The notes: generated from the letters alone by a model not told the origin. A stretch of DNA of 22,459 nt from Promethearchaeia archaeon (GCA_029856445.1 JAHQWY010000016.1:1-22459); one strand, 5' to 3'. Shown: positions 7,831-15,779, numbered from the stretch's first letter. Translations and numbers: made by a program.

Positions 7831-8175
7831 TTATCTAAACCTTATTTTTGCCTTAAAATCTCTACCCTGAGCAACTATAATACATTCTTTTCCTGCTGGA
7901 TCAATTTTAAGAATAGCTCTATCTATAATTTCTATACTAATTCCTTCTCTTGGTAAAACATCCAGAAACCATTCATGAATTTTAGTATAATATTCTTCGA
8001 CACTATCACCACCTCTTTCTGGAGTAAATCTCCCCGTAATTAAATCTATTATGATTTCTTCTTCTGGAGTATAATGCCCAAATGGATCAATCAAATATTC
8101 ACCTTTCCAAGCTAAAGATTCTCTTAGAGCATTATTAGCAACTGAATTTAGTCTCAATAACTTAATAAAATCCAC
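7831..8175 (-). CDS. Unrecognised 114-aa protein
   Basis: The start is GTG at 8175. No ATG, GTG or TTG lies between it and the upstream in-frame stop. The protein has an N-terminal helix (FIKLLRLNSVANNALRESLAW), a central acidic region (TPEEEIIIDLITGRFTPERGG) and a C-terminal strand-rich part (EIIDRAILKIDPAGKECIIVAQGRDFKAKIRFR). No cysteine pairs, membrane span or known motif is present. It begins 30 bases after the stop of the larger minus-strand gene, so the two probably share a transcript. Its own stop touches the 3' end of the convergent tRNA-Trp gene. I do not recognise the family. Confidence 0.7.
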   Translation of the reverse strand: MDFIKLLRLNSVANNALRESLAWKGEYLIDPFGHYTPEEEIIIDLITGRFTPERGGDSVEEYYTKIHEWFLDVLPREGISIEIIDRAILKIDPAGKECIIVAQGRDFKAKIRFR

Positions 8176-8205
8176 CCCTGTAAGGAAAAAATTAAAAATA
8201 TTTTA

Positions 8206-10137
8206 TTAGAGTTTTTTTATTCTTTCTTGTTCTTTTTGCTTCTTTTTTTCTATTTTTTTCTTTTGTTTTTCTATCTTCTTTCGCTTTTTTACTTCTAATT
8301 TTGCTTCTTTTTCTTTTTGCTTTCTTTCTTGTTTAAGCCTTTCAAGTTCCAGTTTTTCTTTTTCAATAGCTTCTATTTCTGCTCTTTCTCTTTCTAAGCG
8401 TTCTTGTTCTAACCTAATTTCCTCTTGTTTTTCTCTTTCAATTTTTTCTAGTCGCGCTTTTTCCACTTGTTCTTGCTTCTTTCTTTCCTCTTCTATTCTT
8501 TCTCTTTCAATACGATCTCTTTCTTGTCTTTCCCTTTCTCGCTTTTCCCTTTCCTTTCGTTCTTTTTCTTCCTTTTCCTTTTTTTCCTTCTCCAAGCGAA
8601 TTCTTTCTAACCTTTCTCGTTCCTTCCTTTCCTCCTCTTCGATTTCAAAATACCATGAATCAATTTTGTTACTTAATTCTTGTTTTTCCTTTAGTGACAA
8701 TCCAAGATTAGATTCCTTTTTCTCGTAGATATTAGCATATTTACTCATTTCCCATATTTTAGTCTGATGTGTTGTGGTGGTACTAATCCCTATTTGTATC
8801 ATACCCTCCCTAGCGATTTCAAAAGCCTGTCCAATAGACCGCATCTCATAATTTTCTACGATAACCTTCTTTAAATATGTTAAAATTTGTTTAACATCTG
8901 CTATGGGTGGATTAGGTAATGGTTTGAATTCAACTTTTTCAGATTTTAAAGTTTCTAACTCGAATTTTTCCTGTTTGTATTCAGGAGTTGCTGTTATTCT
9001 AACTTCAGGACTACGAACGTCATCTTGTTGGAGATACTCGGGTTGTTCTACCATCTTATGAAGAACTATAGGTTCTTTCTTAGCTTTTCTCTTAAATTGC
9101 ATTGGCCAACTAGCGAATGAAAATAGACGATCTTCCGCAGAAGCAAAAATTGAATGTTTTGATCCCTTTTTTGTAGAATCACTCGAAGGGGGAGGTCTTT
9201 GGCCAATGCCAGAGCTTAATGTGGGTGATGCATTTTCCAATATTGAGAATAGATACATCGGATCAAACTCCAGATTAGAATAAATGCTCTTCAATGAATT
9301 TATATTATTTTCTATTATATTGAGATTTACTTCAGAAATTGTTTCTTGTAAAAGCTGATCCGCTCCAAAGATGATTCCGTTTAATCCGGCTGTTGAGTTT
9401 AAATAGGAATCATCTGCTCTTCCTCTCATTTTATCAGATACTAAAATCTGATTATAAAAATCCCAATGGGTACATAACAACATGTGACCATTTTTCGCTA
9501 TTTGGTAGGAATCAGTACTACGAATTGTTTCTATCATTTCTAAAAATATATCTTTATGAGGGATAAATATATTTCTCATTAAAGCACCCTTTATGAAAGT
9601 TTTATGATTCTCTGATTTAAAAGATAAATCAATTGGGACCTTGATCACTTTTTCGGCAATTATCACTTCTTGATCATCATCTAAAGTAACATTAGCAGAC
9701 GTAGCCATATGGTCATAAGCAAAATCAGAGAGTATTAATCCGGTTAAAATTCTGTGGTCAGTAATGTATTTACCAGATTCTAATTCAAATTTTAAGAAAT
9801 AATAACCTAAGCCAAAAAGATAATGAAGAGTCCCTCGTTCAATCTCAATGGAATAGTCATAACCCGTGAAAAAAATTACAGTGTCTGATACTATCCTTGA
9901 AACTTCATGATGAGCATACATTCCTAAAGTAGGATAACCTAATAAATCACCCCAACTAGGTATCATGAAAAGTGAATTGCTGGGAAATAATTTATTCTCT
10001 ATTTTCTGTGTTTCAATTCTTTCTTTTTCAAGCCGTTCTTTTTCAAGTCGCTCTTTTTCTAACCTTTCCTTTTCCAACTTTTCCTTTTCAAGTCTTTCTT
10101 TTTCCAGTTGGTCTTCATTTAATTTTTCTATTCCCAT
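8206..10137 (-). CDS. Protein with charged helices at both ends (ER/K single-helix type)
   Basis: 643 residues from the ATG at 10137 (MGIEKLNEDQ). Residues 1-50 are a five-residue repeat of LEKER type. Residues about 50-330 are a globular part I do not recognise. A proline/serine-rich linker follows (about 330-420), then a helical block (about 420-495, with QILTYLKKVIVENYEMRSIG). The last 147 residues are almost all Glu, Lys, Arg and Gln with Leu/Ile at intervals, as in single alpha-helices or long coiled coils; a continuous helix would span about 22 nm. The frame is open up to an ATG at 10236, but a TATA-like stretch at about 10184-10196 sits inside that extension and favours 10137. Probably a structural or spacer protein (inference). 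Confidence 0.8.
   Translation of the reverse strand: MGIEKLNEDQLEKERLEKEKLEKERLEKERLEKERLEKERIETQKIENKLFPSNSLFMIPSWGDLLGYPTLGMYAHHEVSRIVSDTVIFFTGYDYSIEIERGTLHYLFGLGYYFLKFELESGKYITDHRILTGLILSDFAYDHMATSANVTLDDDQEVIIAEKVIKVPIDLSFKSENHKTFIKGALMRNIFIPHKDIFLEMIETIRSTDSYQIAKNGHMLLCTHWDFYNQILVSDKMRGRADDSYLNSTAGLNGIIFGADQLLQETISEVNLNIIENNINSLKSIYSNLEFDPMYLFSILENASPTLSSGIGQRPPPSSDSTKKGSKHSIFASAEDRLFSFASWPMQFKRKAKKEPIVLHKMVEQPEYLQQDDVRSPEVRITATPEYKQEKFELETLKSEKVEFKPLPNPPIADVKQILTYLKKVIVENYEMRSIGQAFEIAREGMIQIGISTTTTHQTKIWEMSKYANIYEKKESNLGLSLKEKQELSNKIDSWYFEIEEEERKERERLERIRLEKEKKEKEEKERKEREKRERERQERDRIERERIEEERKKQEQVEKARLEKIEREKQEEIRLEQERLERERAEIEAIEKEKLELERLKQERKQKEKEAKLEVKKRKKIEKQKKKIEKKKQKEQERIKKL
10023..10112 (-). 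repeat. Six 15-bp coding repeats (LEKER units)
   Basis: Six consecutive 15-base units, on the plus strand of the form CTTTTTCAAGTCGCT with variations, encode the LEKER/LEKEK pentapeptides of the N-terminal helix of the charged-helix protein. The units differ mostly at third positions, so the array is not freshly expanded. Confidence 0.85.
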
Positions 10138-10301
10138 AATATCAATTGATTTCTTACATATTATTATTAATGACAAACAAAAATACATATTTAAATGATT
10201 AGCGAGCAATGAAGGAAGTAAGGAAATAGACTCCAAAAAAAATGCAACTTTGTGAATGCAAATTCTAGAAATAAATATTACTTTTTAAAAGAATATCAAT
10301 A

Positions 10302-11876
10302 CTAAATAAGTGATTTATATTGAATATACAATTCCTCAATAATCTTGTTAAAAGCTTCATTAATACCTTTCCCGGTTTTTGCTGATGTTAAGTAATAACC
10401 TAAAAGGTCATTCTCCTTAACAAAATCTTGAATTTTAGAAGTATCTAAATTGGTTTCATCTACTAAATCAACCTTGTTGGCGAAAATAACTGTTGGAATT
10501 TCTCCACACCATTTTATGAATTCTTTATACCAAGCTGATATGTGATTAAAACTGTCCTTACCGAAATTGTTTTCTTCAAGACTATACACAATTATAGCTG
10601 CTCTACTATTTTTAAAGAAATTTGGTCTTAAAAAGTGAAATTCATCTTGTCCCGCAATATCCCAAAAGAGACATCTTATCTTATCCCCTTCTATTTCCGT
10701 ATCATAAACGGAAAATTGTGCTCCAATAGTCTTTACATAATCTTTTCTAAAAGAACCTTGTGTAAACCTTTTAATCAAGGATGTTTTACCTACTCTTCCA
10801 TCTCCAATAACGGTTATCTTAAACCTAAATTTCCGCTTAGGTGATCTCTTTAACGCATTCTGATAATTAGTTATAATTCCAAGGGAAAGTGATGCAAGAG
10901 TGTTTTCAAAATTCTCAGTCTCTGATTCTGAGATTTCAATATAGCCATATAAACCCAATTCATTTGCAAGAGATTGACCTTCTTCTGCAGTTATATCTTT
11001 ACCATTACCTAAACCTAAAAGAATTATAGGCAGGTCAACAGATTCACCCCCCAATTCAATTGGATTAAATTTTAGATTAGTTGCCTCCTTCAATTCCATA
11101 TAAAAATCTTTAGTTAAATTAAATGATTCCCGATCACTCTTATCATAAGCTAGAATTGCCCCACTAGCACCTCTACAATATGGCTTAATGTAAGATCTCC
11201 ATTGGCTTTCTGATGAAATGTCCCAGAGTTGCAATTTCACTTTATTATTGGAAATTTCTATGGCTTTTGGATAAAAGCCTACTCCTATAGTGTTTCTCTG
11301 ACCTTCTCCTCCTGGAATAGGGGGCATTAAGAGTAAATTAGTTGCTTGTTCAGATTTTAAGCCTAAAATAACCACTTTAAAAGTGAAATCATAAATTTTT
11401 GCTAGGTCATAAAAATGAGCCAAGAAATTTTCATACCTTCGTATTTTTTTTCGTAGCTCATATAACTGAGTTCTTCCAGTACTTGAAAGTTTAATACCTA
11501 AAGCACGTTTTAAAACAGCTTCAGCTTGTCCCTGACTTATTGTTTTATCGAATTTAATATAAAGATCATAGGAAATTTTAGAAATTAACCATTCAAGCCC
11601 AGTCCCCCTATCAAGCGAAATCTTGTCAATTCTGTCAATAAGAAATTGTATCAGATCATGCCAACTGCTTTTTGAAATCTCAATCCATTCTTCTTCTACT
11701 AATGGTTTAAAAAAAGACTCAATACCAAAAGCATCCAATTCCTCTTTTGTATAATGAGATTTAAAAATATTTCTTAGGTTTTTTAACTGACTTAATTCTT
11801 GTTTTGAGTAATCTAATTTCCTAAGCAAATCTTTCAGGGTTTTTATCTGCTTTTTTGTCAATCCTTCACTATTCAA
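10302..11876 (-). CDS. Tandem pseudoGTPase-GTPase fusion protein (Rab/Ras-like)
   Basis: 524 residues in three parts. Residues 1-160 are helical and unrecognised. Residues about 163-340 have a small-GTPase layout but have lost the key motifs: the P-loop place reads GLKSEQATN (172-180) with no GK[ST], the G3 place reads WDISSE (218-223) with no Gly-Gln, and G4 reads NGKD (291-294). TIG at 196-198 remains of switch I. Residues 350-520 are an intact Rab/Ras-like domain: GDGRVGKT (358-365), Thr383, WDIAGQ (405-410), NKVD (467-470) and TSAK (497-500). No C-terminal prenylation cysteine is present. The intact domain is about 74% identical to the free GTPase just upstream (hand alignment, 167 positions). 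The gene lies 29 bases downstream of that GTPase, so they are probably co-transcribed. Likely a GTP-controlled switch with a built-in regulatory pseudo-domain (inference). Confidence 0.9.
   Translation of the reverse strand: MNSEGLTKKQIKTLKDLLRKLDYSKQELSQLKNLRNIFKSHYTKEELDAFGIESFFKPLVEEEWIEISKSSWHDLIQFLIDRIDKISLDRGTGLEWLISKISYDLYIKFDKTISQGQAEAVLKRALGIKLSSTGRTQLYELRKKIRRYENFLAHFYDLAKIYDFTFKVVILGLKSEQATNLLLMPPIPGGEGQRNTIGVGFYPKAIEISNNKVKLQLWDISSESQWRSYIKPYCRGASGAILAYDKSDRESFNLTKDFYMELKEATNLKFNPIELGGESVDLPIILLGLGNGKDITAEEGQSLANELGLYGYIEISESETENFENTLASLSLGIITNYQNALKRSPKRKFRFKITVIGDGRVGKTSLIKRFTQGSFRKDYVKTIGAQFSVYDTEIEGDKIRCLFWDIAGQDEFHFLRPNFFKNSRAAIIVYSLEENNFGKDSFNHISAWYKEFIKWCGEIPTVIFANKVDLVDETNLDTSKIQDFVKENDLLGYYLTSAKTGKGINEAFNKIIEELYIQYKSLI
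10329..10829 (-). repeat. Duplicated GTPase-domain segment (other copy at 11927-12427)
   Basis: This segment and 11927-12427 encode 167 residues each that align without gaps at about 74% identity. Long runs match at the DNA level too, for example around the NKVD motif (10459-10483 against 12066-12090). This is a local tandem duplication in which one copy is fused to a larger protein. Confidence 0.85.
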
Positions 11877-11905
11877 TTTTCATATAAACCTCACTAAATA
11901 ATTTA

Positions 11906-12499
11906 TTAGCTTTCCCTCCCACAATTCAGTGTTTCTACAATGGCATTAAAAGCATTAGTAACTCCTTTTCCTGTTTTTGCTGAGGTTATGTAATATCCAA
12001 GAAATGAATTTTTTTTAACCATATCCTGAATTGAAGAAATGTCTAATTTCGTCTCATCTACTAAATCAACCTTGTTAGCGAAAATAACTATTGGGATTTC
12101 TCCACAATGTTTAGTAATTTCACCATACCAAAATGATATATGATTAAAACTTTCCCTTCCGAATTTACCCTCTTCAAGACTATATACAATTATCGCTGCT
12201 TTGCTATTTTTAAAGAAACTTGGTCTTAAAAAGTGGAACTTATCTTGTCCCGCAATATCCCAAAACATTAATCTTATTTTATCATTATTGATTTCTTTAT
12301 CATATACAAAAAATTGAGCGCCGAGAGTCTTTATATATTCCTTTTTAAAAGATCCTTCAGTGTATCTCTTAATTAAAGTTGTTTTACCTACTCTTCCATC
12401 ACCTACGACCGTTACCTTATAGGTAAATTTTCGAATAGTATCATTCTCCTCTATATCATGAATTTCTTTTTCTTTTTTTGATTCTATAACTTTTTCCAT
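11906..12499 (-). CDS. Rab/Ras-like small GTPase
   Basis: 197 residues, the usual size for the family. After a charged 24-residue N-terminus the motifs appear in order: GDGRVGKT (33-40), Thr58 of switch I (KTLGAQF), WDIAGQ (80-85) with the catalytic Gln, NKVD (142-145) and TSAK (172-175). The FHFLRPSFFKNSKAAIIVYS stretch is Rab-like. There is no C-terminal double cysteine or CaaX box for prenylation (the tail is NCGRES), so membrane attachment, if any, must come from a partner. It lies 40 bases after the 84-aa gene and 29 bases before the fusion GTPase, all on the same strand, suggesting an operon. Confidence 0.95.
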   Translation of the reverse strand: MEKVIESKKEKEIHDIEENDTIRKFTYKVTVVGDGRVGKTTLIKRYTEGSFKKEYIKTLGAQFFVYDKEINNDKIRLMFWDIAGQDKFHFLRPSFFKNSKAAIIVYSLEEGKFGRESFNHISFWYGEITKHCGEIPIVIFANKVDLVDETKLDISSIQDMVKKNSFLGYYITSAKTGKGVTNAFNAIVETLNCGRES

Positions 12500-12539
12500 T
12501 TCTAAATCACATCTAAATTGTTTTATGTCTATTCTTAAA

Positions 12540-12794
12540 TTAATAGGGTCTGAACATATTGTATTTTGAACTATAAATTATATCTGATGAATCTACTTTA
12601 AGTTTAGCATCTTTTAATGAGAAGATATTTTCAGAGTATTTTGGATTTAAGGTTTTATATAATTCATATAGTTTATATTGTTTTCTAGCTCCTTCAATAT
12701 CACTTTTATCTCGTTTTGAATCCTGTCTTAAGAGAAATATATATAGTCCTAAAGACTTAATCAATTCATCTTTCTTTACTAATTTCTGTTCCAT
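12540..12794 (-). CDS. Unrecognised 84-aa protein, first gene of the GTPase operon
   Basis: A mostly helical, lysine-rich small protein beginning MEQKLVKKDELIK. A likely amphipathic helix (SLGLYIFLLRQDSKRDKSDI) is followed by a Tyr-rich helix (ARKQYKLYELYKTLNPKY), and the tail is YSSKYNMFRPY. No known motif. It is the promoter-proximal gene of the set with the two GTPase genes, with only 40 bases to the next start, so a role as their partner or regulator is a reasonable guess. A TATA-like stretch on the minus strand (ACATATAATAAATT) lies at about 12841-12854. Confidence 0.65.
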   Translation of the reverse strand: MEQKLVKKDELIKSLGLYIFLLRQDSKRDKSDIEGARKQYKLYELYKTLNPKYSENIFSLKDAKLKVDSSDIIYSSKYNMFRPY

Positions 12795-12864
12795 TTTTTT
12801 ACCATTAATATTATTTAACAGGGGATTTCACCTCTCCCTAATTTATTATATGTCTACTATAATA

Positions 12865-12927
12865 ATGGACGTCCAATCTGATCATGGATGTCCAATCTGA
12901 TCATGGACGTCAATAATTATATTGGAC
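12865..12927. promoter_or_regulatory. 19-bp tandem repeat in divergent promoter region
   Basis: Two full copies of ATGGACGTCCAATCTGATC (12865-12883, and 12884-12902 with one C-to-T change) are followed by a partial third (ATGGACGTC at 12903). An inverted ATTGGAC lies at 12921-12927. The unit contains the palindromes GGACGTCC (copy 1 only) and, across unit junctions, TGATCA. The array sits between the outward-facing TATA-like boxes of the GTPase operon (about 12841-12854) and of the plus-strand side (about 12933-12944). It looks like an operator array for a dimeric regulator. The rest of the 285-base gap (12795-13079) is AT-rich, with a second TATA-like palindrome at 13003-13014. Confidence 0.6.
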
Positions 12928-13079
12928 ACTATCATATTTAAATCTTTCGATCGAAGAAATTATAATCTAGGACAATTCATTTCCTATTATAACACAGAAG
13001 GAATTATATATAATGATAAAATTAATATGAATGACTAACAATTAATAAATTTGAAAATAAAGAAATTGAGAGATTAATA

Positions 13080-13457
13080 ATGTATCGTTTCGAGAAAATT
13101 GGGGAAACTCAATTCTATTTAAAGGCATTAGGTATGTTCCCGCCATCAGTGGCAAAACGTTTCATAAAAGAATTTAATAGAAAGACAAAAAAATTAGACT
13201 CTTTTTCTGTAATTGTTGATGGGGTGGATTTCATTATGCTGAATCTAGAATCATTTGGAATAATTTTAGAGTTTCTAAAAAAAAACAATGAACGATTAGA
13301 TAGATCCGCTTGGATTATCTCTAAAAATCCGGTGTTGGATACAGAAATCCAAATACTTCTTGACAGAGCCGAATCTCCGAAAAGGAAAATCGTCCAAAAT
13401 CTTGACGATGCAAAAGATTGGATTGGAGTTAAAGAGGTTATTATAGAATCTGACTAA
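13080..13457 (+). CDS. STAS/SpoIIAA-like protein (tentative)
   Basis: 125 residues. It has alternating strands and helices: YRFEKIGETQFYLKALGMF, a helix VAKRFIKEFNRKTK, a strand FSVIVDGVDF, a helix ESFGIILEFLKKNN, a strand SAWIISKNP and the tail LDDAKDWIGV. This order resembles the SpoIIAA-like/STAS fold, where the short strand with Asp is followed by a helix and the protein ends in a DAxxW helix. There is no conserved phosphorylatable Ser in the expected place that I can be sure of. It is divergent from the GTPase operon across the repeat-bearing region, so the two may share control. The ATG at 13080 is preceded by a weak GAGAGA-like ribosome site. The fold call is inference. Confidence 0.72.
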   Translation: MYRFEKIGETQFYLKALGMFPPSVAKRFIKEFNRKTKKLDSFSVIVDGVDFIMLNLESFGIILEFLKKNNERLDRSAWIISKNPVLDTEIQILLDRAESPKRKIVQNLDDAKDWIGVKEVIIESD

Positions 13458-13463
13458 AAATCT

Positions 13464-14264
13464 TCAATTAACACTTAATCTCTTTTTACATAAATCAATA
13501 GCCTTTGAATTATTATCTACACCAATCCATTTTCGATTCAATCTATGAGCTACGGCTAGAGTTGTGCCTGTTCCACAAAAAAAGTCGGCAACAATATCTC
13601 CTTCATTTGAGGATGCTAAAATTATTCGCTCAAGCAATTCTTCGGGTTTTTGGGTTGGATATCCTAAATATTCTTTTGATCTAGTTCTTGTTTGATAGGA
13701 GTATATATCATTCCAAACATCTCCTAATGCGTTTCCAGGCTTTTCATCTAAATATTGTTTTCCTCCTCTTCGTTTTCTATAGAGTCGTCCGTCTTCATCT
13801 CTATATCGAAACATTTTTTTAATATATTCTTCCTTATAAGGAAGATATAGCTTATTGAAGGTATACTGATCAGATTTGGTATAAAATAAGATAGTATCGT
13901 GCTGACGTACCCATCCTTTTACCTGACTTTTAAAACCTGATACACTTCCTACGTTCCATATAATCTCTCTTCTAAAAAACTGCCTTCCAAATATTTTATC
14001 ACATATAAGTTTAAGATCAAACACAGCATTTGCATCGCAATGACAGTAAAAACTACCAGTAGTTTTTAGAACTCTATACATTTCCTTTAGTCTTATTTCC
14101 ATGAAGTTTAAATATTCATCTAAAGAAGTCCAATTATCTGAAAACTCTTTATAATCAACTCCTGTGAAAAAAGGTGGATCTATATATATTAGGTCAAGAA
14201 ACTTTGAATCAAGTTTTTTTAAGAATTCTAAATTTTCTGCGTGATAAACCCTATTTAATTTCAT
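13464..14264 (-). CDS. Beta-class DNA methyltransferase (N6-adenine or N4-cytosine)
   Basis: 266 residues from the ATG at 14264. Catalytic motif IV (DPPF, 29-32, in LIYIDPPFFTG) comes before the S-adenosylmethionine motif I (FCGTGTT, 229-235), the order that defines the beta class of the N6_N4_Mtase family. YPTQKP (202-207), before motif I, is also typical. The base and recognition site cannot be told from the sequence; no separate target-recognition domain or restriction enzyme is seen nearby, so it may be an orphan. An ATG at 14297 would make the start overlap the divergent gene. A TATA-like stretch near 14290-14303 on the minus strand fits the start at 14264. It ends 6 bases after the 13457 stop (convergent). 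Confidence 0.92.
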   Translation of the reverse strand: MKLNRVYHAENLEFLKKLDSKFLDLIYIDPPFFTGVDYKEFSDNWTSLDEYLNFMEIRLKEMYRVLKTTGSFYCHCDANAVFDLKLICDKIFGRQFFRREIIWNVGSVSGFKSQVKGWVRQHDTILFYTKSDQYTFNKLYLPYKEEYIKKMFRYRDEDGRLYRKRRGGKQYLDEKPGNALGDVWNDIYSYQTRTRSKEYLGYPTQKPEELLERIILASSNEGDIVADFFCGTGTTLAVAHRLNRKWIGVDNNSKAIDLCKKRLSVN

Positions 14265-14284
14265 GAGGTAGTTAAATAGAACTG

Positions 14285-14689
14285 ATGATTTATGCAATTA
14301 TTATGAGGAAAGAACGATTAAATAAGAATTTCTTGGATGAATTCAAGGATTATGATTTTTCTAAAATCCAAGAAAATAAAATATATCTAATTGGTTCAAT
14401 ACGTTTTAAAGACTATTTTATTAAAATTGAATCGATTTTACAGATTATACATGGGAAAATCGTATATATTTGCTCAGTAGATGGATTACTAAATAAAAAA
14501 GAATTTGCGCCAAATGAATGGGCAAAATTACAAGAAATTGCCCTAAGAAAATTAGAAGATCAAGATGCTATTCTAGTCTTGGATGTAGATGGATATATTG
14601 GCGACCATTCTAGGGAAGAAATTGAAGTTTTTCAAACAAAATATAAAAAACCAATATACTACTTCTCTAAGTTAAAGAAGCATCTGTAG
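14285..14689 (+). CDS. Nucleoside 2-deoxyribosyltransferase-like protein
   Basis: 134 residues. The pattern IYLIGSIRF, then VYICS, then LEDQDAILVLDVDGYIGDHSREEIEVFQTKYKKPIYYFS matches the nucleoside 2-deoxyribosyltransferase-like (DUF4406/SLOG-like) fold. GYIGDHSREEIE corresponds to the usual GYIGxxTRxEIE motif that holds the catalytic Glu region. Family members move or cleave deoxyribose-base bonds; others act in nucleotide-based signalling. The substrate is unknown here. It starts back-to-back with the DNA methyltransferase, about 20 bases apart, so they share a control region. ATG at 14303 is an alternative start. The fold is likely; activity is inference. Confidence 0.82.
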   Translation: MIYAIIMRKERLNKNFLDEFKDYDFSKIQENKIYLIGSIRFKDYFIKIESILQIIHGKIVYICSVDGLLNKKEFAPNEWAKLQEIALRKLEDQDAILVLDVDGYIGDHSREEIEVFQTKYKKPIYYFSKLKKHL

Positions 14690-14798
14690 TAGCTTAAACA
14701 AATCATTAATTTCATATGCTCACTTTTTTTTTAAGTAAAGACTAACAATTAGAAATGAACTATTAATAGGAAATTGAAATTAAGGGTTTAAACGTAAA

Positions 14799-15779
14799 AT
14801 GGAATTGTTCCAAGTTTTTTGGGACGAGGGGAAAAGACTTTTTTTAGAATTCAAGAAAGACGAAAATGAAAATCAATTTCTTCTCCCAGAAAAAATTAAA
14901 CGTTTAAACTTGAAATTTGAGATTTCAAAACCACTTAGACAAGAAAAATTTTCGAATCAACCCCCTTATCTTGTTTCTATTAAAAAGCTCTACTATTCAG
15001 ATAAACATCTCTGTTTTTCAATAGATTTAGACGAGATTTATGGGTATGATGATTTGCAAATAAAAATTTTAAGATTAACAATCTTTATGCATTCTGGGCA
15101 GCGTATCGAATATAAATTCGAAGAGAAATTCAACATATCTGATGTATGGGTTAATGAAGATTGTTATGTCGGCTTTCATTTCATCGATTTAGGTGTTCAA
15201 AAAAACCAACATAATATGTATACTAGAGAAAAGGTATACCAAGAGGTCAAAACTGATTTCAATAACGTAAAACGAGAAAGTACTGTTATTTATGAAAAGA
15301 ATAGTGTTAAAAGTATATCTGTGGATGAATCTATCATTTCAATGATTTTTGAAAGCAATAAAACCTTGAAAAACATTGAGAATCATCTAAAGAATTTGAA
15401 CTTGACACTGCAAAACATGCCAGTTGGAAATATTTCATATAGTTCACCCCCTCGTATTTCTAATAGGAACTCTGAGTCGGGAATTGAAAGAATAAGGGTT
15501 CCAACTAAACCAGCATTAATTCAAGATCAAATGTCATCCAACAAATTAATGGTCATCAAAGAAATGAAAACAATTTTCAAGCAAAATGTTGAAGAAAATG
15601 AAGAATTTAATGTTAAAGCTATTTTAAAGCCCTTAACAGAAGAGGAACTTAAAGAGTTGACAGTAGATGATGAAATTTTGATGAAAAAAGAAGAAGAGGC
15701 AATTAAAAATCAAATAAGAAGGCTTAAAAAACAACAGGAAAAGAAAATCCACTTAGAGGATCTCAAAAAACCTAAATAG
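14799..15779 (+). CDS. Unrecognised protein: beta-rich N-terminus, charged coiled-coil C-terminus
   Basis: 326 residues. The first ~150 are strand-rich (for example LRLTIFMHSGQRIEYKFEEKF and CYVGFHFIDLG) and look like a small beta-sandwich or PilZ-like barrel, though I cannot assign it. A coiled-coil helix follows at about 173-202 (IISMIFESNKTLKNIENHL), then a disordered Ser/Pro stretch (210-245), then a long charged helix to the C-terminus (EELKELTVDDEILMKKEEEA). No membrane span or catalytic motif is seen. The ATG at 14799 is preceded by AT-rich sequence. It stands alone, between the deoxyribosyltransferase-like gene and the GPN GTPase gene. Confidence 0.75.
   Translation: MELFQVFWDEGKRLFLEFKKDENENQFLLPEKIKRLNLKFEISKPLRQEKFSNQPPYLVSIKKLYYSDKHLCFSIDLDEIYGYDDLQIKILRLTIFMHSGQRIEYKFEEKFNISDVWVNEDCYVGFHFIDLGVQKNQHNMYTREKVYQEVKTDFNNVKRESTVIYEKNSVKSISVDESIISMIFESNKTLKNIENHLKNLNLTLQNMPVGNISYSSPPRISNRNSESGIERIRVPTKPALIQDQMSSNKLMVIKEMKTIFKQNVEENEEFNVKAILKPLTEEELKELTVDDEILMKKEEEAIKNQIRRLKKQQEKKIHLEDLKKPK

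Noticed and set aside
9965..10198. Plus-strand ORF rich in Phe-Ser repeats
   Set aside because: It is the mirror of the LEKER coding repeats on the other strand.
10138..10236. N-terminal extension with a hydrophobic stretch, possibly a signal peptide
   Set aside because: A TATA-like box lies within it and the hydrophobic stretch is broken by polar residues; the ATG at 10137 is a better start.
12865..12927. Possible CRISPR array
   Set aside because: The units are directly adjacent with no unique spacers and there are no cas genes.
14265..14297. Longer methyltransferase start at ATG 14297
   Set aside because: It would overlap the divergent neighbour's start, and a TATA-like stretch lies inside it; the ATG at 14264 fits better.
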